Assembly (NCBI GenBank): GCA_023375675.1
Contig: JALQBC010000005.1
Coordinates: 1,364,001 to 1,428,000 of the forward strand
Length of the DNA: 64,000 bases
Origin: Cytospora piceicola
Lineage: Eukaryota; Ascomycota; Sordariomycetes; Diaporthales; Cytosporaceae
Direction of reading: 5' to 3'
The notes under the pieces were generated by a model, which saw nothing but the letters and a program-made list of their open reading frames with translations, made no database searches and was not told the DNA's origin. Positions 36,811 through 49,520 of this stretch are shown here, piece by piece; the stretch's first letter is position 1, and each line of letters begins with the position of its first letter. A program made the position numbers and the translations under genes.

Positions 36811-38479
36811 TTAGATTGCCAGCCTGATAGCAACAGACTTGTTCTGCGTGTAGTTTGCCAACGCGGCCTCTCCGAGCTCGCGACCAATACCGGACTCCTT
36901 GTAACCACCAAATGGCCTGTGAAGTCTTTGTCAGTAATCTGTCTCGTAAAAAGGAATCTTCCGTAGGGGAGTACTTACAGTTGGTGGTGCAGGGCATTGT
37001 AGCAGTTCACCCAGATGGTACCCGCCTTCAGTGCGTTGCTGACGCGGATGGCAGTGTTCAGGTCCTGGGTGTGCAGAGCAGCCGCCAGACCATAGTTGGT
37101 GTCGTGAGCCGCCTCGATGACGTCCTCCTCGGTCTTGAACTTGGCAATGGTGCACACGGGGCCGAAGATCTCCTCCTGCATGATCTTCATCTTGGGCGTC
37201 ACGCCAGAGAAGATGGTGGGCTTGATGAAGTAGCCCACATCACCGTGGCGCTCGCCGCCCGTCTCGACCACGGCGCCCTCCGCCTTGCCGATCTTGATGT
37301 ACTCCATGATGCGGTCGTACTGCAGCTGGCTGACCTGGGGGCCCTGGAAGGTGTCCTCGTGGAATGGGTCGCCGACCTTGTTCTCCTCGGCGCGCTTCTT
37401 GAACGCCTCGATGAACTTGTCGTAGATGCCCTCCTGCACGTAAACACGGGACCCAGCGCAGCAGGTTTGCCCGTGGTTGTAGTAGATGCCGAAGTTGACC
37501 CAGTTGATGGCGTCCTCGATGTTGGCGTCGTTGAAGACGATGTTGGGGGACTTGCCGCCCAGCTCGAGCGTGACCTTCTTGAGGTTGGATGACGCCGCAG
37601 CCTTCATGATCAGCCGGCCGACGCCGGTGGAGCCGGTGAAGGCGATCTTGTCGATATCCATGTGGGCAGCCATGGCGGCACCGGCAGTCTTGCCGAGGCC
37701 GGAGATGATGTTGACGACTCCAGGTGGGAAGCCGGCCTCCTTGACGAACTGTGCTGCCACGAGGGCGGAGAGAGGTGTCTGCTCGGCAGTCTTCAAGACA
37801 ATGGTGTTGCCGGTTGCCAGGGCAGGGCCCAGCTTCCACGACCACATGAGCAGTGGGAAGTTCCAAGGGATGATCTGTCCGCAAACGCCGATCTGGAGAA
37901 GGATATCAGCAGCTGAATCACTGTGGTCGGGATCTCATATGCAGACTTACAGGCTCTGGCCTGGTGTAGTGGAACATGTCTGGGTCGATGTCGATGGTCT
38001 TGCCCTCGATCTTGTCCGCCCAGCCTCCGTAGTACCTTATGCAGCCGACAGCAGAACTAACATCTCCCTTCGCCAACGAAATGGACTTTCCGTTGTCGAG
38101 AGACTCAACGGCGGCAAGGAGGTCGGCGTTCTTCTCCATGATATCAGCCAGCTTCAGGAGCAGGATACTCCTCTGCTGTGGCGGCGTCTTCCGCCAGCTG
38201 CCCTCAAAGGCATCTCTAGCCGCGGCGACGGCGAGGTCGACATCTGTCTCGGTGGCCTCAGAGACGGAGCAGATGACTTCTTCCGTCGATGGGTTGATGA
38301 CCTCGATCTTCTTCTTGTCCTGGCCCTCGACCCATTCGTTGTTGATGAACCTGATGAAGTATAAGCATGTGATTGGGTTCAAACAAATCGAATCTATCCG
38401 GCGTGATGGCAACTTACAGTCCGGTGGGCTGCTTGTATGCGCCCGTGAGGGGCGTCTTGAGCTCTGTGAACAACGACAT
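36811..38479 (-). CDS. NAD(P)-dependent aldehyde dehydrogenase (ALDH1/2 type)
   Basis: Oxidises aldehydes such as acetaldehyde to acids. Four exons, 38479-38418, 38350-37951, 37892-36979 and 36916-36811, close to 493 residues, the usual ALDH length. Motifs: [40 protein letters not shown] (cofactor fold), [11 protein letters not shown], catalytic Glu in [13 protein letters not shown], nucleophile Cys in [21 protein letters not shown], and the C-terminal [19 protein letters not shown]. The N-terminus ([20 protein letters not shown]) has no mitochondrial presequence, so a cytosolic enzyme is likely. Two adjacent cysteines at the active site are common in this group. The protein ends KSVAIRLAI without a peroxisomal signal. 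Confidence 0.97.
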
Positions 38480-41400
38480 GATGCTAGATTTGTGTATATG
38501 TGGTGGGCAGGTAGTTGATATCCTGATGTCTCTTCGGTGTCTGGTACTGCCTGCAGCTCGTCGTTTCTGTTATTGGGTATCTTTGAATGGTTATGAGAGA
38601 GGAAAACAAGAAACAGACCAAAGAGAGAGAGGCCGGCGGCAGGTTATAGAAATAGGGACAGGCAATAGGTGGCGAGGGGCTGCTAATGGGGGTGTGATGG
38701 GATGGAGGGGAATGGGTAGTGTACTCTCAAAGCGGGGTTACGGGACCTCGACTGGAGCTGTGACGATGCAGTCCAGCGCTTGGAAGACCTGGGAGGGATA
38801 TTGAGCGCTCCTCAAAACCGCCGAGGAGGCAGGGAAGCCCGTTCTCACCAGATCCCGGCCGCTTCAGAGCTAAAGTCCGGATCCGCATCGAGGGGCCTTG
38901 CCAAGGGTCAAGTGACCACGCTTGAGTGAGACTAAATCCCGTAGTGTCACAGCAAGCTGTGTGCATGTACGGATTTACGGATTATCCAAGGCTCCTTGAA
39001 GCCCGTGGTCCGTCTTCGGGAATGGGGCGAATATCCCACATGCATCCTGCCCATCTTACATAGAGAATAGGAAGTCAGCAAAGACCATTGCACAGCCCTG
39101 CTTGATGGTTTGTAATTGTTTATCCACATAAAAGCTGACGGGCTGAGACAAAGCACGGCGTACCCCATTTCCACTTGCGGTTGCCCCAGGGTGACGCCAG
39201 CGATGGAGGTGGTCAACTAACAATCATTTGTACCCATAGATAGTATTTCGTTCTGTCAGCCCGTCAGTCTACTAGCAGAAGGGAGGATAGTTGAAAGCTC
39301 GGAACTAGACCGGTCCATGTCCAAGCCAAGCGCTATTACGACACTGAGGAAGACATATACCCCATATCCACCAGCGCCTGGTGCGACGGGGGGTGGGGGG
39401 GGATGGCCAACATAAGATTTACACGTATGTATAAAGGGTTTGCAGACGAATGAGCCGCATGCCTTTTGGCCGACATATGGAGATTCTGCTCCTAGCTGCA
39501 CATATGATCCCCGGGCAGGGGTGTATCATCATATGTAAATGGTTTCGTGTGGACCTCTAACATGCCCAGCTCCTCATGTAGTATATCTTGTTTGGGCAAG
39601 TGATCTTCCATCTGAGGTCTGGGTAGACACTACTGATGTAGTACTATGTGTACCATAGTAATCATCCACGGGTTCCCACGTCTGCAACCTCTCACGAGAT
39701 TGAATCGCATAACCAGAGACACATTGTGTGCATGGGCTCGAATCTTCACCAAAGAGCTTCTGGAACAGACGTTGTTGAAAGAGGAGGCAGCGAGGCTCCC
39801 CGAAGGCACTAGCACCAAGCTAACCCCGCGTTTGTTGAAAGTGGTGCGACCCCCGCCTTTACCCCGATTTTAGGAGCCTATGAAATCACTCCAGTTAGTG
39901 TACATACACGGTATACATACATACATATGCATGTCTATCTCAGTACGAGACGTAACCTCCTTGACGAATATGTATTTACTCAGCATGTATTCTGGATCTT
40001 TCTGTCAAAATCCCATCCATCGCAACCGGAACAATCATGCAGAAGCTGGTTCCCCAACTGTCAAGGTCAAAGATACCCCTAACGGTGCTTTGCTGCTGCT
40101 TGAGGATCTCTGACTCGCAGCTCCATAGGCATGTCATCTCATCATCGTCACACCTAGTTTCTTGGGGACTTTACACAGTACCTAGGTAGCCAAGACTCGG
40201 CGCAATGTCCGGCGAGAGGGGCGCCCCCAAAATGGACCAAACTCTAAATGCCCACAATCTCCACTTCTCTCCAAGGTCAAGCCAGTTCGCCCTGTTCTGC
40301 CTGTCCATCTCCCACGGGGACCCCACTACCCCAATTGTTGAGCGAAATAGACTTTACGCCCATCAAGGCACCTGGGCAGTGTTTGCGGGCCCATCCAGGC
40401 TGCCCATCCAGCCCATCCTGCCATCCAGCCATTTAGGCGGCTGACCATCCTTCACTGCTGACCATCCTATCCTGTATATCCTGCCCATCATGAACATCTT
40501 GCCCATCATTGCCTTTGCACTATATGCCGTTCTCCCAGGCCGCTCGAGGTCACCTGATGAGCTGATGCGTCTTGAACCGAGGTTATGTACCGTGTATGGT
40601 CTCATCACTTCCTTGCGCCCGGAGGTCCAATGACCTTCTCTAAACCTGCTGCTCGTGAACAAACCTGCAGGAGAAAAAAAAGGGGGCCTGGAACGCAGTC
40701 TCCCCCAGCACCTTTGTAGATCTTCTCCTGGAAGCTTCCCCGGATTCGAGGTCTACCCCGAGCAATTCTGCGGCCATCCCTCAAACCACTTTTTTTCCCC
40801 CGTTAAACAATGGGGTGTTCTCAGTGCTGAGTGTTCAGCTTGCTGGCCATTGGTTGGTACAGCGTTGTATTTGCCTGTAGGTCTTGAGGGAAAGCTTCCC
40901 GTGCTGCCGTGCTGTCACGACGTACCTTACATAACAACAAGGGCTGAGCCTCCAGATGTCTCCCGTCTCTCAGGCTTATGTACCTCCTTTCACTCGTCTC
41001 TTGATGACATCGAAAGGCTTGGCCTAGCTAGGTACTCTTGCCACTCCACACACGGCACTTGAAGTCGTCTCAGGCCTGTTTGATGGAGGCTCCCCGTTGG
41101 GATCCCCCGTTGGGATCCCCCGTTGGGGTATCTAGTCTATATACTTACGGATTATTTGGGTTGACCCAATAGTCGTGGTTGTAGCCTCCAACCAGTTGAC
41201 CAGTGTTCACGCTGTGCCGTTATGCCATAACCTACTTGGGTGCTTTTCTTTTTGTGCAGGAAGGGGCCAATGCCATATATACCTAGGTACCCATACAGTC
41301 CATTCCGCATCTGAATCCATCGCAGCAATCGACTTTCTACAGTACGCGACATATCTCCTGGTCGGTCTCTATGTCCTCCGGCATTGAAGGCAGATAATTC

Positions 41401-42709
41401 GAGGCAACCTCCCCTCCTTCAGACTTGTCAAATGCCGACGGCATCCCTTTCCCTGTTCGAATGGATCAGTTATATAAAGCTTTTCCTTCTGCTTGTCAAT
41501 CAGCACAGCGGTGCAGTTTCAAATTTCCGGAACGGCACCAGCCCAGTTGACGCCGACCTACCCCTCTAGTTTTGAGGAAATCCAGTAATGTGATGGGGAG
41601 CGGGGGAGGTGAACCTCCAAAGTGGCAATCATGGTCAAGAACTTGAGAGAGAGAGAGAGAGATATATATATATATATATATACATCCCTTTGCCCTTTGG
41701 TTGGCAGATCGGGTGTTCGCACTGATGAAAGTCAAGGTATACCGAGACCTGCCTAGGATCAAAGCCGCAGTCAATCGCTCCAGATGTCCATCACCACCAG
41801 GCCCGCCCGGGGGATATCTTTAGCTGCCACTGCCACTTTGAGACCCCATTAACATTTTCAAACTCATTTACCGTACAGAAAACCAGTCGCTTTATTGGCA
41901 TGTAGGTCCGTTCTCTTGGCTTTTGGACAGTCCATCAAGGTGTATGACAGTACATGTACCATTAGTTTGTCTGGGCACCTGGGGAGTATCGAGACAAGAT
42001 GCGTTACCGGCAGTCCACATCGTATATGTAATTGATCAAGAGAAGGTTCATAGCTGCGAAATGGCAATGTGGGCATCGGGGATCCTCATTGGTATAAGTC
42101 TGCATTATCAGCCGTAGCAATTTCACAGAATAGGATCGATTGTGTTGTCTGAGGTGAGAAGTGCCTAACTATCTCGCCTGAGTAATGTTGTTCTAGTTAG
42201 AGAATATTAGTAACATGGCCAAGTGCCTGAACCCTGACAAGCCCCCCCCCCCCGTTTTCTGGATAACCTTTAACGTCTCGAAACTACTAACTCTTCATGT
42301 AACATATCAATTAACAAATCTTAGTTACATGGAGCCAAGTCAGAGAGGATCTGTGTGAGAGTCTGGTATGAGATCTGCTCTATCTGTATTGTTCTGACAG
42401 GTAATTGATTGCAATCACCTGAGATTTTTGTGAAATGTTAGGATCTTTGACGAGTGTCGCTCTATCATGAGGCTGGGATTATTGACATTATGTAATGCAA
42501 AACACGCTAGTTTGGGAAGGTGGTGAAGCAAATTTGTGGAGAGAACTTTCCGAACCGTCGCATTCCTGAATGTTTTCTGCCGACCTGCCATCCAGCGATC
42601 CTGCCATCCTCGCAACGCCGCGCCTTCGTCCAAATCCGCGGTTCTCAGGCCCAACGAGGAGTCATTAGCCCAGAAGAGCTTACTGAATGAGTCTCCAAGT
42701 TGCAAAGAG
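38480..42709. other. Long intergenic stretch (4.2 kb), no supported gene
   Basis: I found no coherent gene on either strand. Features seen: perfect TACCTAGGTA at 40179-40188 and 41280-41289, a 13-bp CCCCGTTGGGATC tandem repeat (about 41092-41126), GA and AT microsatellites (41647-41682) and a C-run at 42243-42254. The last ~300 bp is the likely promoter and leader of the telobox gene. Confidence 0.5.
41092..41126. repeat. Short tandem repeat CCCCGTTGGGATC
   Basis: Two full copies and one partial copy of a 13-bp unit are followed by TACCTAGGTA about 150 bp downstream. No function is seen. Confidence 0.6.
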
Positions 42710-45700
42710 ATGGCGGATGCTGCAGAGAGTGCGTCGCCGGCGCCAGCCGTAGCGACGCAGTCCAGGAGCGGTAAGTTCCCGCTTCCATTATCGTCACCAT
42801 CCATCCCATCCACATCACGACATGTGAAGACGGGCCTCACCCTTATCGGCGTCGCAGGGCAATATCCTTCAGTTACGGATAGGATCTAATGTGCTTGATA
42901 TCCCAGAGACTCCCCAAAATGAGCCTAGGAAAGCGGACTGTACTCCGACGCCCACGAGTAAAAGCGAAGGGACACCTCAGGGACTTGTCTCTGTTCCTGT
43001 GAAGAAAATGGAGAGTCCGGCCGACAGTTCTTCTAATATTGTCGATGTCCCGACCACGGTTCAAACTCCTTCACCAAATCCACCATCAAATCCACCATCA
43101 AATCTGCCATCAAATCCACCGTCAAATTCACCATCAAACCCGTCGCCAAACCCGGCGCCAGCCCCTGAGTCTCAGGCACCTTCCGATGCGGCTGCCCCAG
43201 CCCGGCAAACACCTCCTGTGATACCGACGTCCGCAGCAGCTACCGGCCCTGTTACGACGATACCTGCTGTTGCGCCTCCCGCCTCTACCGTCCCGGCTCC
43301 GACTCCTCCTCCCCATGTCCCCACGCCTACACCGACATATGCTCCGGAACCTTCAACTCCAGCAAAGCGATCACGATCGCCAGAGCTTGGAGGTGAACCT
43401 GGCGTCGAGAAGAGACAAAAGACAGAACACTCTATGGACCAAGACAGCTTACAGACTGCTTCTGAGGTCAAACTCGAGAATGACTCTTTTCTTGATGGTG
43501 ATGGCGCATCTGACTGGAATCTGGAATCCATGTTGGCAGATGCTTTGGGTGCGGTTAATGAGGCAGACGATAGTATGAATATCGACACCACAACGACGGC
43601 CGCTCCAACACGAAGGCGGCTAGAAAAGATGAAGTTCATAGAGAGCCCAACCTACTTCTCGCGGTCCATGGGATTACCACTCTTGGGAAGTCTAGTAAGT
43701 GAAAGACATGCATGCCTGCTTTTTCTCATTGCTAACCTATGTCTAAGGCTGTACAAATACTGCTGGCACTTTTCCAACAGCCCTCGGAAGTCACAGATAA
43801 GATCATTCGCGACTCGAGAACAGAAGGCGGCAAGGTCTATGTTGCGTTGAGGGGAACTTTCATGGCGAGCTTGAAACTCTTCACCGATTCTACGGCTTTC
43901 CTTAACGCCGATGACCTCGACATTCATGATCCAGGCGACCGCGAGACGATACAAATGGCGAACCTTGCCAACATGTGTGCAAGCTTCTACGGCCCCGGAG
44001 GTCCGACCATGGCCACAGCCCACGACTATTTTTTGAAAATCATGATCCCCGAGAATGGCATGATCACAGAGGAAATCTCCTCGCTTTACCTCGACCAGAA
44101 GACGCAAAGTTTCCTTGCATACGCCAATGTCATGGAGGACAAAGAGTCTACAAGAAACAGTCTCATGGACAAGTTCTTCCCCCTAGACCTGGAAGACAAA
44201 CTGAGAGCATACTGGAGAGAATCGAATCTAAACCTTTCTATATCCGCGGATCAGTTCGTTAGACCTTTCACGGACAGGCGCAACCTACTCAGGGCCATAG
44301 GTCATGATAAGGAGAAGCGACGTAAGCCATTCACCCCTTCAAGCTAACTTGAGCCGTGATTCTAACTCGAGATAGGGCAATTGGAGGCGAAGTACCAATT
44401 CGCGACTTTCCTCGATAGCCTTAGCGCTTTTATCCGTTCAAATTTCGAGGCCATTGTGGAGTACGCGGAGAGCCATGGAATCGAAATTCCCAATGAAGCT
44501 GCGGAAGAGGAGGCGTTGCTCCTGGAGGGTGTTGCTCCACCCTCTACCTATTCGGGCTCATTCCCTGGGCAGCAAAGACGGCCAAATGGAACCGATGCCA
44601 ATGGCTACGAAATTACGGGTCTCGCATCACTGATCGCCGAGAAGCTAAGTTCTGTCGATGGGTTCGGATTTGGGCCATCCGCGGCTGGCTTACCAGACGG
44701 CGCGCACTTGCCACCTACTCAGTCACTTCCCACCTCCGTTCTTTACGAGAGGGCACGACAAGCAGCCGTGGCAAAGTCATCTACGCACGCCGCGCGTAGG
44801 GAGGGTCTACATTCGACAAGGAGGCCATGGACCCCCGAAGAAGAGAAAGCACTCATGGAGGGACTCGACAAGGTCAAGGGACCTCACTGGAGCCAGATCC
44901 TCCAGCTTTACGGCCAGAACGGGACGATTTCCGATATCTTGAAAGACCGAACACAAGTTCAGTTGAAGGACAAGGCTCGCAACCTGAAGTTGTTCTTCCT
45001 GAAAACTAACTCGGAGATGCCATATTACCTGCAATGCGTCACCGGGGAGCTAAAGACTCGGGCTCCTGGCCAGGCGGCAAGAAAGGAGGCGGAGGAGCAG
45101 GCACGCCAAGGTGTCATGAACCCGAACGGAAGTGTCCAGAGCAATTATGCTCCTAATTACACTAATGGCACCACGAATGGTACATACACTGTGGCACACG
45201 GGCTGCCCATGGCTGGGTCATCAAGGCCATCTTCAGCCACACCCGGTGCAGGTTCTCCCCCCGCAGGTGCCACAAATAACCAGCAATACCAAAGTCAGAC
45301 GACGTACCAGCAGCGGCAACCTGTTCAACAGCAACAGTCGTATCAACAGCATGCGCAGCAGCAACGGCCACCACAGTTGCAACAAGCCGTGGCTCACTCC
45401 CCAGTCTCATCCTCGCAGGTCAAATCAGAACCCGGAGTCTCGAGACCACCGCCGCAACCATCTCAACATCACCAGAGCATCGCGCCCGCCCCATCTTACC
45501 AACAAAGGCCACTGCAACAAGGGGCTTCCTCTTCCACTTCTCAGCATCAACACCAGCAAAGGCCAGCGCAGCAATCAGCTACACAAGGACAGTATCAACA
45601 GCCACAACAACAAATACAGAGGCCAGTGGCGACGCCTTCACAGCCTGGACAAGCCACAATGATGCCACATCCTCAGTCACGATCGCCAGCCACTACTGCA

Positions 45701-46117
45701 GCACCTACCTCCGCTGCTCCACGTCCTGCATTTGCGGCTACAACAGCACCTCATGCAACGGTCTTGACTCATCCGCCGTCAGGACCCGCAACGGCGCCGG
45801 CCACGGCGCCGAGTTCCGTACCAACCATCATGCCCGCGCCTCCAACACCTACTGCTTCACCTTTGACGCCCACCGTAGGGTCTGCGGCGGCTTCTCCACG
45901 GATGCCCAGCCAAAGGCCTCCAACATATCCAACGCAACCGATGGCGCCAGCTGAGCAGCTTAAACAGGCACATGCTCCAACTTCGGCTCCAGCTCCAGCG
46001 GCAATACCAGCGCCCACAGATCCAAACCCACAGGCTAGCCCTGGGCAGGGAAAGACAGATGCGGATGATGAAGAAGCTTTGATTAGGTCTCTGTCAGCAG
46101 CGATAAACAATGCTTAG
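42710..46117 (+). CDS. TRF/Tbf1-like telomere-repeat-binding protein with telobox Myb domain
   Basis: Predicted to bind TTAGGG-type repeats at telomeres or promoters; nuclear. Four exons, 42710-42770, 42883-43694, 43748-44321 and 44376-46117, close to 1062 residues. Residues 1-290 are disordered, with PSN repeats (43075-43150) and a basic KRSRSPE / EKRQKTE segment. About 290-520 is an alpha-helical TRFH-type dimerisation region ([40 protein letters not shown]). The Myb domain at about 628-685 starts [19 protein letters not shown] and ends with the telobox-like [16 protein letters not shown]; the canonical VDLKDKWRN here has Q for D and A for W. The C-terminal 370 residues are Gln/Pro/Ala-rich. 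Length and layout fit fungal Taz1/Tbf1 relatives better than yeast Rap1. Confidence 0.88.
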
Positions 46118-47488
46118 CGATGACTCAACCCTCGCTGGATTGGGATGCTGTCATGCACATAGATCGGGCGTCAGGACGGCAAGCACGGAGCGATTGGCGA
46201 GCCGGCAAAGAGGAGATGAAGATGAGACGAGGCGGAAGTGAGAAAGAGGTTTGGGGCAATCAAACATGGGTGTGCCCTATTTCCTGATGTTTTGTTGTTG
46301 CACAGATATGTTGTGGTGTTTGCCATGTGCTTACTTGATACCAAGGAGTCAGCCTAGGGCCTGGAATGGATTTTCGCCCTGTATAGGATATTCAGTAGTC
46401 AGAGTCAGAATAAAAATCTATGTTGCAAGGGCTCGATGCCAGAGTACAGAGATGTGAATTTGTTAGGGCACAGGTCTTGCGGATGTAGACCGGCGGTCTG
46501 TGGCCCTATGAAGTCACGCTTTTCAGTGACGAAGTATTGAATTCGCATCATGTTCAGGAATCGAAGTAAAAAACCGGACCAGGTCGATTCCGTTCCGATG
46601 AGACGCGGGTCTCCCGATGAGGACGAGCTTCACTTTGATCCGCGACCTGAAAGGACAGGAAGAACGCATACAGTCAGTCGATTTACACGTCCAAGCTTTC
46701 ATCAAGAAAGCGCAGCGGATGGACCCAAGACTCTGACTCTCATCCCCTGATCCCGAGGACATGGTTGGGGATGGACTCGAGACGATCGAATCCAGAGTTG
46801 GAGTGACATCTACAGCCACCACGAGCTTGGAAGGAAGCTTTCCGGATATGGAAGAAGAAAAAGAAGAAGAAGAAGAAGAAGAAAAAGACAAAATCCCTGC
46901 ATCGTCCCAGAGGTAATGAGACGAGATGTCTTCGCTTTACCTGTACAACATTCGGTCTTTCCGCCTCCCCTTCAAACCTCCCAGCAACAGACTCTTACTG
47001 TTTGGCACTTCGCCTTGCTTGTGTAGCCCAAGCCTCTTCCCACCACTGCATCATTGTTTGATGCTTTCTCTTCTGCTTCCGACTTTCTGCCTTTTCCTAC
47101 ATTGCCATCTCGTATTCCTCCTTGTTTTCGTCGTTGTTCCCTGGCAAATATCACCGGGCGAGTCTCAGATGTGCGGTCTGATTCTCAGTTGCTACCGCGA
47201 GTGGATGGAAGAGTGAGTGACAGAGTATGTGATATAACTCCGAGCCAAGGACCCAGGTCAGTCCATCAGGCAACTGTTCCATTGTCCCTGATTTACTGGA
47301 TTTGCTAGATACTTATCAGTTCAGCATCGAGAAGGAAGACTACTCCATCCGCTCGGGTGTCGCAATACAACTCTGAACAGCCACTCAGTCTACGTCCCCT
47401 GTGCCATACACATCGACCAGCGAAGTATTACCCCGGTGCGTGATTACAAGCGAGATCAGCAAGCCAGCCAGACTTAACGCCCTCCAAG
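46118..47488. other. Intergenic with an interrupted coding-like frame
   Basis: Around 46614-46916 one plus-strand frame reads LKGQEERIQSVDLHVQAFIK, hits a TGA at about 46730, and continues as DPEDMVGDGLETIESRVGV and an acidic Glu-rich end to 46917. It may be a pseudogene or an unresolved spliced small gene. An ATG at 46550 opens a different frame of 66 codons. No motif is recognised. The remainder is promoter sequence for the Cys/His gene. Confidence 0.35.
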
Positions 47489-49520
47489 ATGTGGGACATG
47501 ATGCTCTACGGCGGCGCGCCGTATAGCCGGCGCTACAGAAGCCGGCGCAGCAGCAAGAAGGGCCGCAAGTGCCGGGCGTGCAAGGAGCACATCGGCAAGG
47601 TGACCGTGGGCGGGAGGAAGGTCGACATGGTCTACTGCGAGAGGCACCACTGCCAGAAGATCATGACCAACGGGACGGTATGCCAGGAGCAGAGGAACGG
47701 GAGGAACCCCCTGTGGAAGTATTGTGACCTTCGTGAGTTTGTCCTGTCTTTCTCATGCATTCTCTATCGTCTCTTGGCTGGAGATGCGCGTGGAGAGGGG
47801 ACGGAGCCTTGGACTTATGGGCTGAAGCCTTACTGACTGAGTCCATGGGTACCGGTAGACCTTCGCTGCCAGGATCCAGGGTCCGATGACATGCCCTGTA
47901 TGAAATACGTCAAGGACGCAGATCCGGAAAAGTTCAGGTATTGCAGTGACCGTGAGTTACCAACCCTGACCCCCTTGTTCACCTCCCAACATCCCCAAAA
48001 CTAACACATCTACCCTAACCACAAAAGACGGCTGCAAGTACCCCCACTGCGAGCAGAGCAAACACCAAGGCAGCAAGGGCTACTGCCCGCAGCACAGCTG
48101 CCTCGCCAGCCCGCACAAGAACGCGTGCGACCAGCCCCGGCTCGTGCAGGACGGGTCCCCCTTCTGCGAGAGGCACACGTGCGAGGCGGCGACGTGCACG
48201 GCCGAGGTGGACGGGCGCGGCGAGCGGGGCGACCCGGGGCGCAGCTGCGACCGGCACCGGCGGTGCGCGGCCGAGGGGTGCGCGGGGCCGTGCTTCCGGC
48301 GGGACACGGGCGCGACGGTGCGGTGGTGCGGCGCGCACTACTGCCGGCGGGACCCGTGCGGGGAGCGGCGGGCGGGGGCCAGCGAGGCGTACTGCGAGGG
48401 GCACGCGTGCGTCGAGGTGCTGTGCGGCGCGGGGAGGAGGGACATGGGGAACGGGCGGTTCTGCGCCGAGCACCAGTGCAGGACCGAGGGGTGCCTGGAG
48501 AGGAGGGACCAGAGGGTGAGGGGGGCGGAGCACTGCGCGCTGCACGTCTGCTGGGTGGAGGGGTGTCCCAGGCCTGCGGCGGCGGCGGGGAACAGGTGTG
48601 ATGTCCATCGGGAGTGTCGCGAGGCGGGGTGCAGGGAGTATATCTACGTGGAGAAGGGTCCGGGAGATGATGTGAAGTACCCGACGTGTGAGAACCGTGA
48701 GTCCATACCATCACACCATCCCTCCCTTCCGCCCCCCCCCCCTTCCACTTGCATCAAACCTGCCTGTCCCACCCGAGGACAAACACCCCCGATAGCCCCA
48801 GCGAGCTAACCACCAAGAACACAAGACCACAAGCCCCAGTGCCCAGCCTCCACCCTCCTCGGCGGCCGGTGCGACAAGCGCCTCGACGCGGGCCAGCGCC
48901 ACTGCCGGGACCACTCGTGCGAGCTGTCCTCGTGCGGCGACCAGCGCCGCCCCGACAGCCTGCAGTACTGCCCGGCGCACAAGTGCGCCGTGGCGGCGTG
49001 CCAGCAGCTGCGCAAGAACGCCGTCGCGGGCCTGGACGGCCTGCTGTCGCTGGCGGCCGGCCCGCTGCGCGCCGGCCTGGTGCTCGGGGGCGGCGGCGCC
49101 GCCGGCCTCCTGGCGGCGAGCTGTTACTGCTCCGCGCACGCGTGCCAGGGCGACGGGGGGAGGTGCGGCGAGAGGGTCGCCGAGGTGGGGGGCGGTTCGT
49201 TCTGCGGTGGGCATGAGTGCTCGCGGCGGGGGTGTGCTAGGGAGGGTGTTAACCTGCCGCGAAGGAGAGGTGGTGGTGGTGGTGGTAGGGGTGGGCTGTG
49301 TGATCGGCATTACAAGAAGAGGAAGGGTAAGGGTGGTGGCGGCGGCGGCGGCGGTGGTTGTCCGCCTGTAGGGGCGTTTGGCCCGATGGGGATGGGGATG
49401 CCGATGGGGCTTCCTCCTTTCTTTGGGGGGCAGGTGTATGATAGCAGTGATTACTCGGACAGCGACTCGGATGATGGGAGGAGGCCGAGGGGGCTGCCAT
49501 TTGGGGGAATGTTTCCCTGA
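47489..49520 (+). CDS. Multi-module Cys/His protein (about 17 CxxH zinc-binding-like repeats), unknown function
   Basis: Exons 47489-47732, 47859-47951, 48028-48696 and 48826-49520 close to 566 residues. After a basic start (RRYRSRRSSKKGRKCRAC), the protein is a string of about 17 units of the form C-x(8-20)-[YFR]C-x2-H-x(1-2)-C: VYCERHHC, KYCDLHLRC, RYCSDHGC, GYCPQHSC, PFCERHTC, WCGAHYC, AYCEGHAC, RFCAEHQC, EHCALHVC, RHCRDHSC, QYCPAHKC, FCGGHEC. Each could hold one zinc ion with three Cys and one His. The C-terminus is Gly-rich, then Asp/Ser-rich (DSSDYSDSDSDDGRRPRG). All three introns are phase 1 and split the conserved His codon (C|AC), so exon 2 is exactly one module. There is no signal peptide. 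I know no named domain that fits; protein or nucleic-acid binding is only a guess. Confidence 0.8.

Noticed and set aside
36244..36966. 240-codon plus-strand open frame
   Set aside because: It runs antisense into the last exon of the aldehyde dehydrogenase, has low-complexity and membrane-like stretches of mixed composition, and shows no family motif or splice support.
43039..43316. Overlapping frames across the telobox gene's PSN repeats
   Set aside because: These are shifted readings of a tandem repeat inside a well-supported exon.
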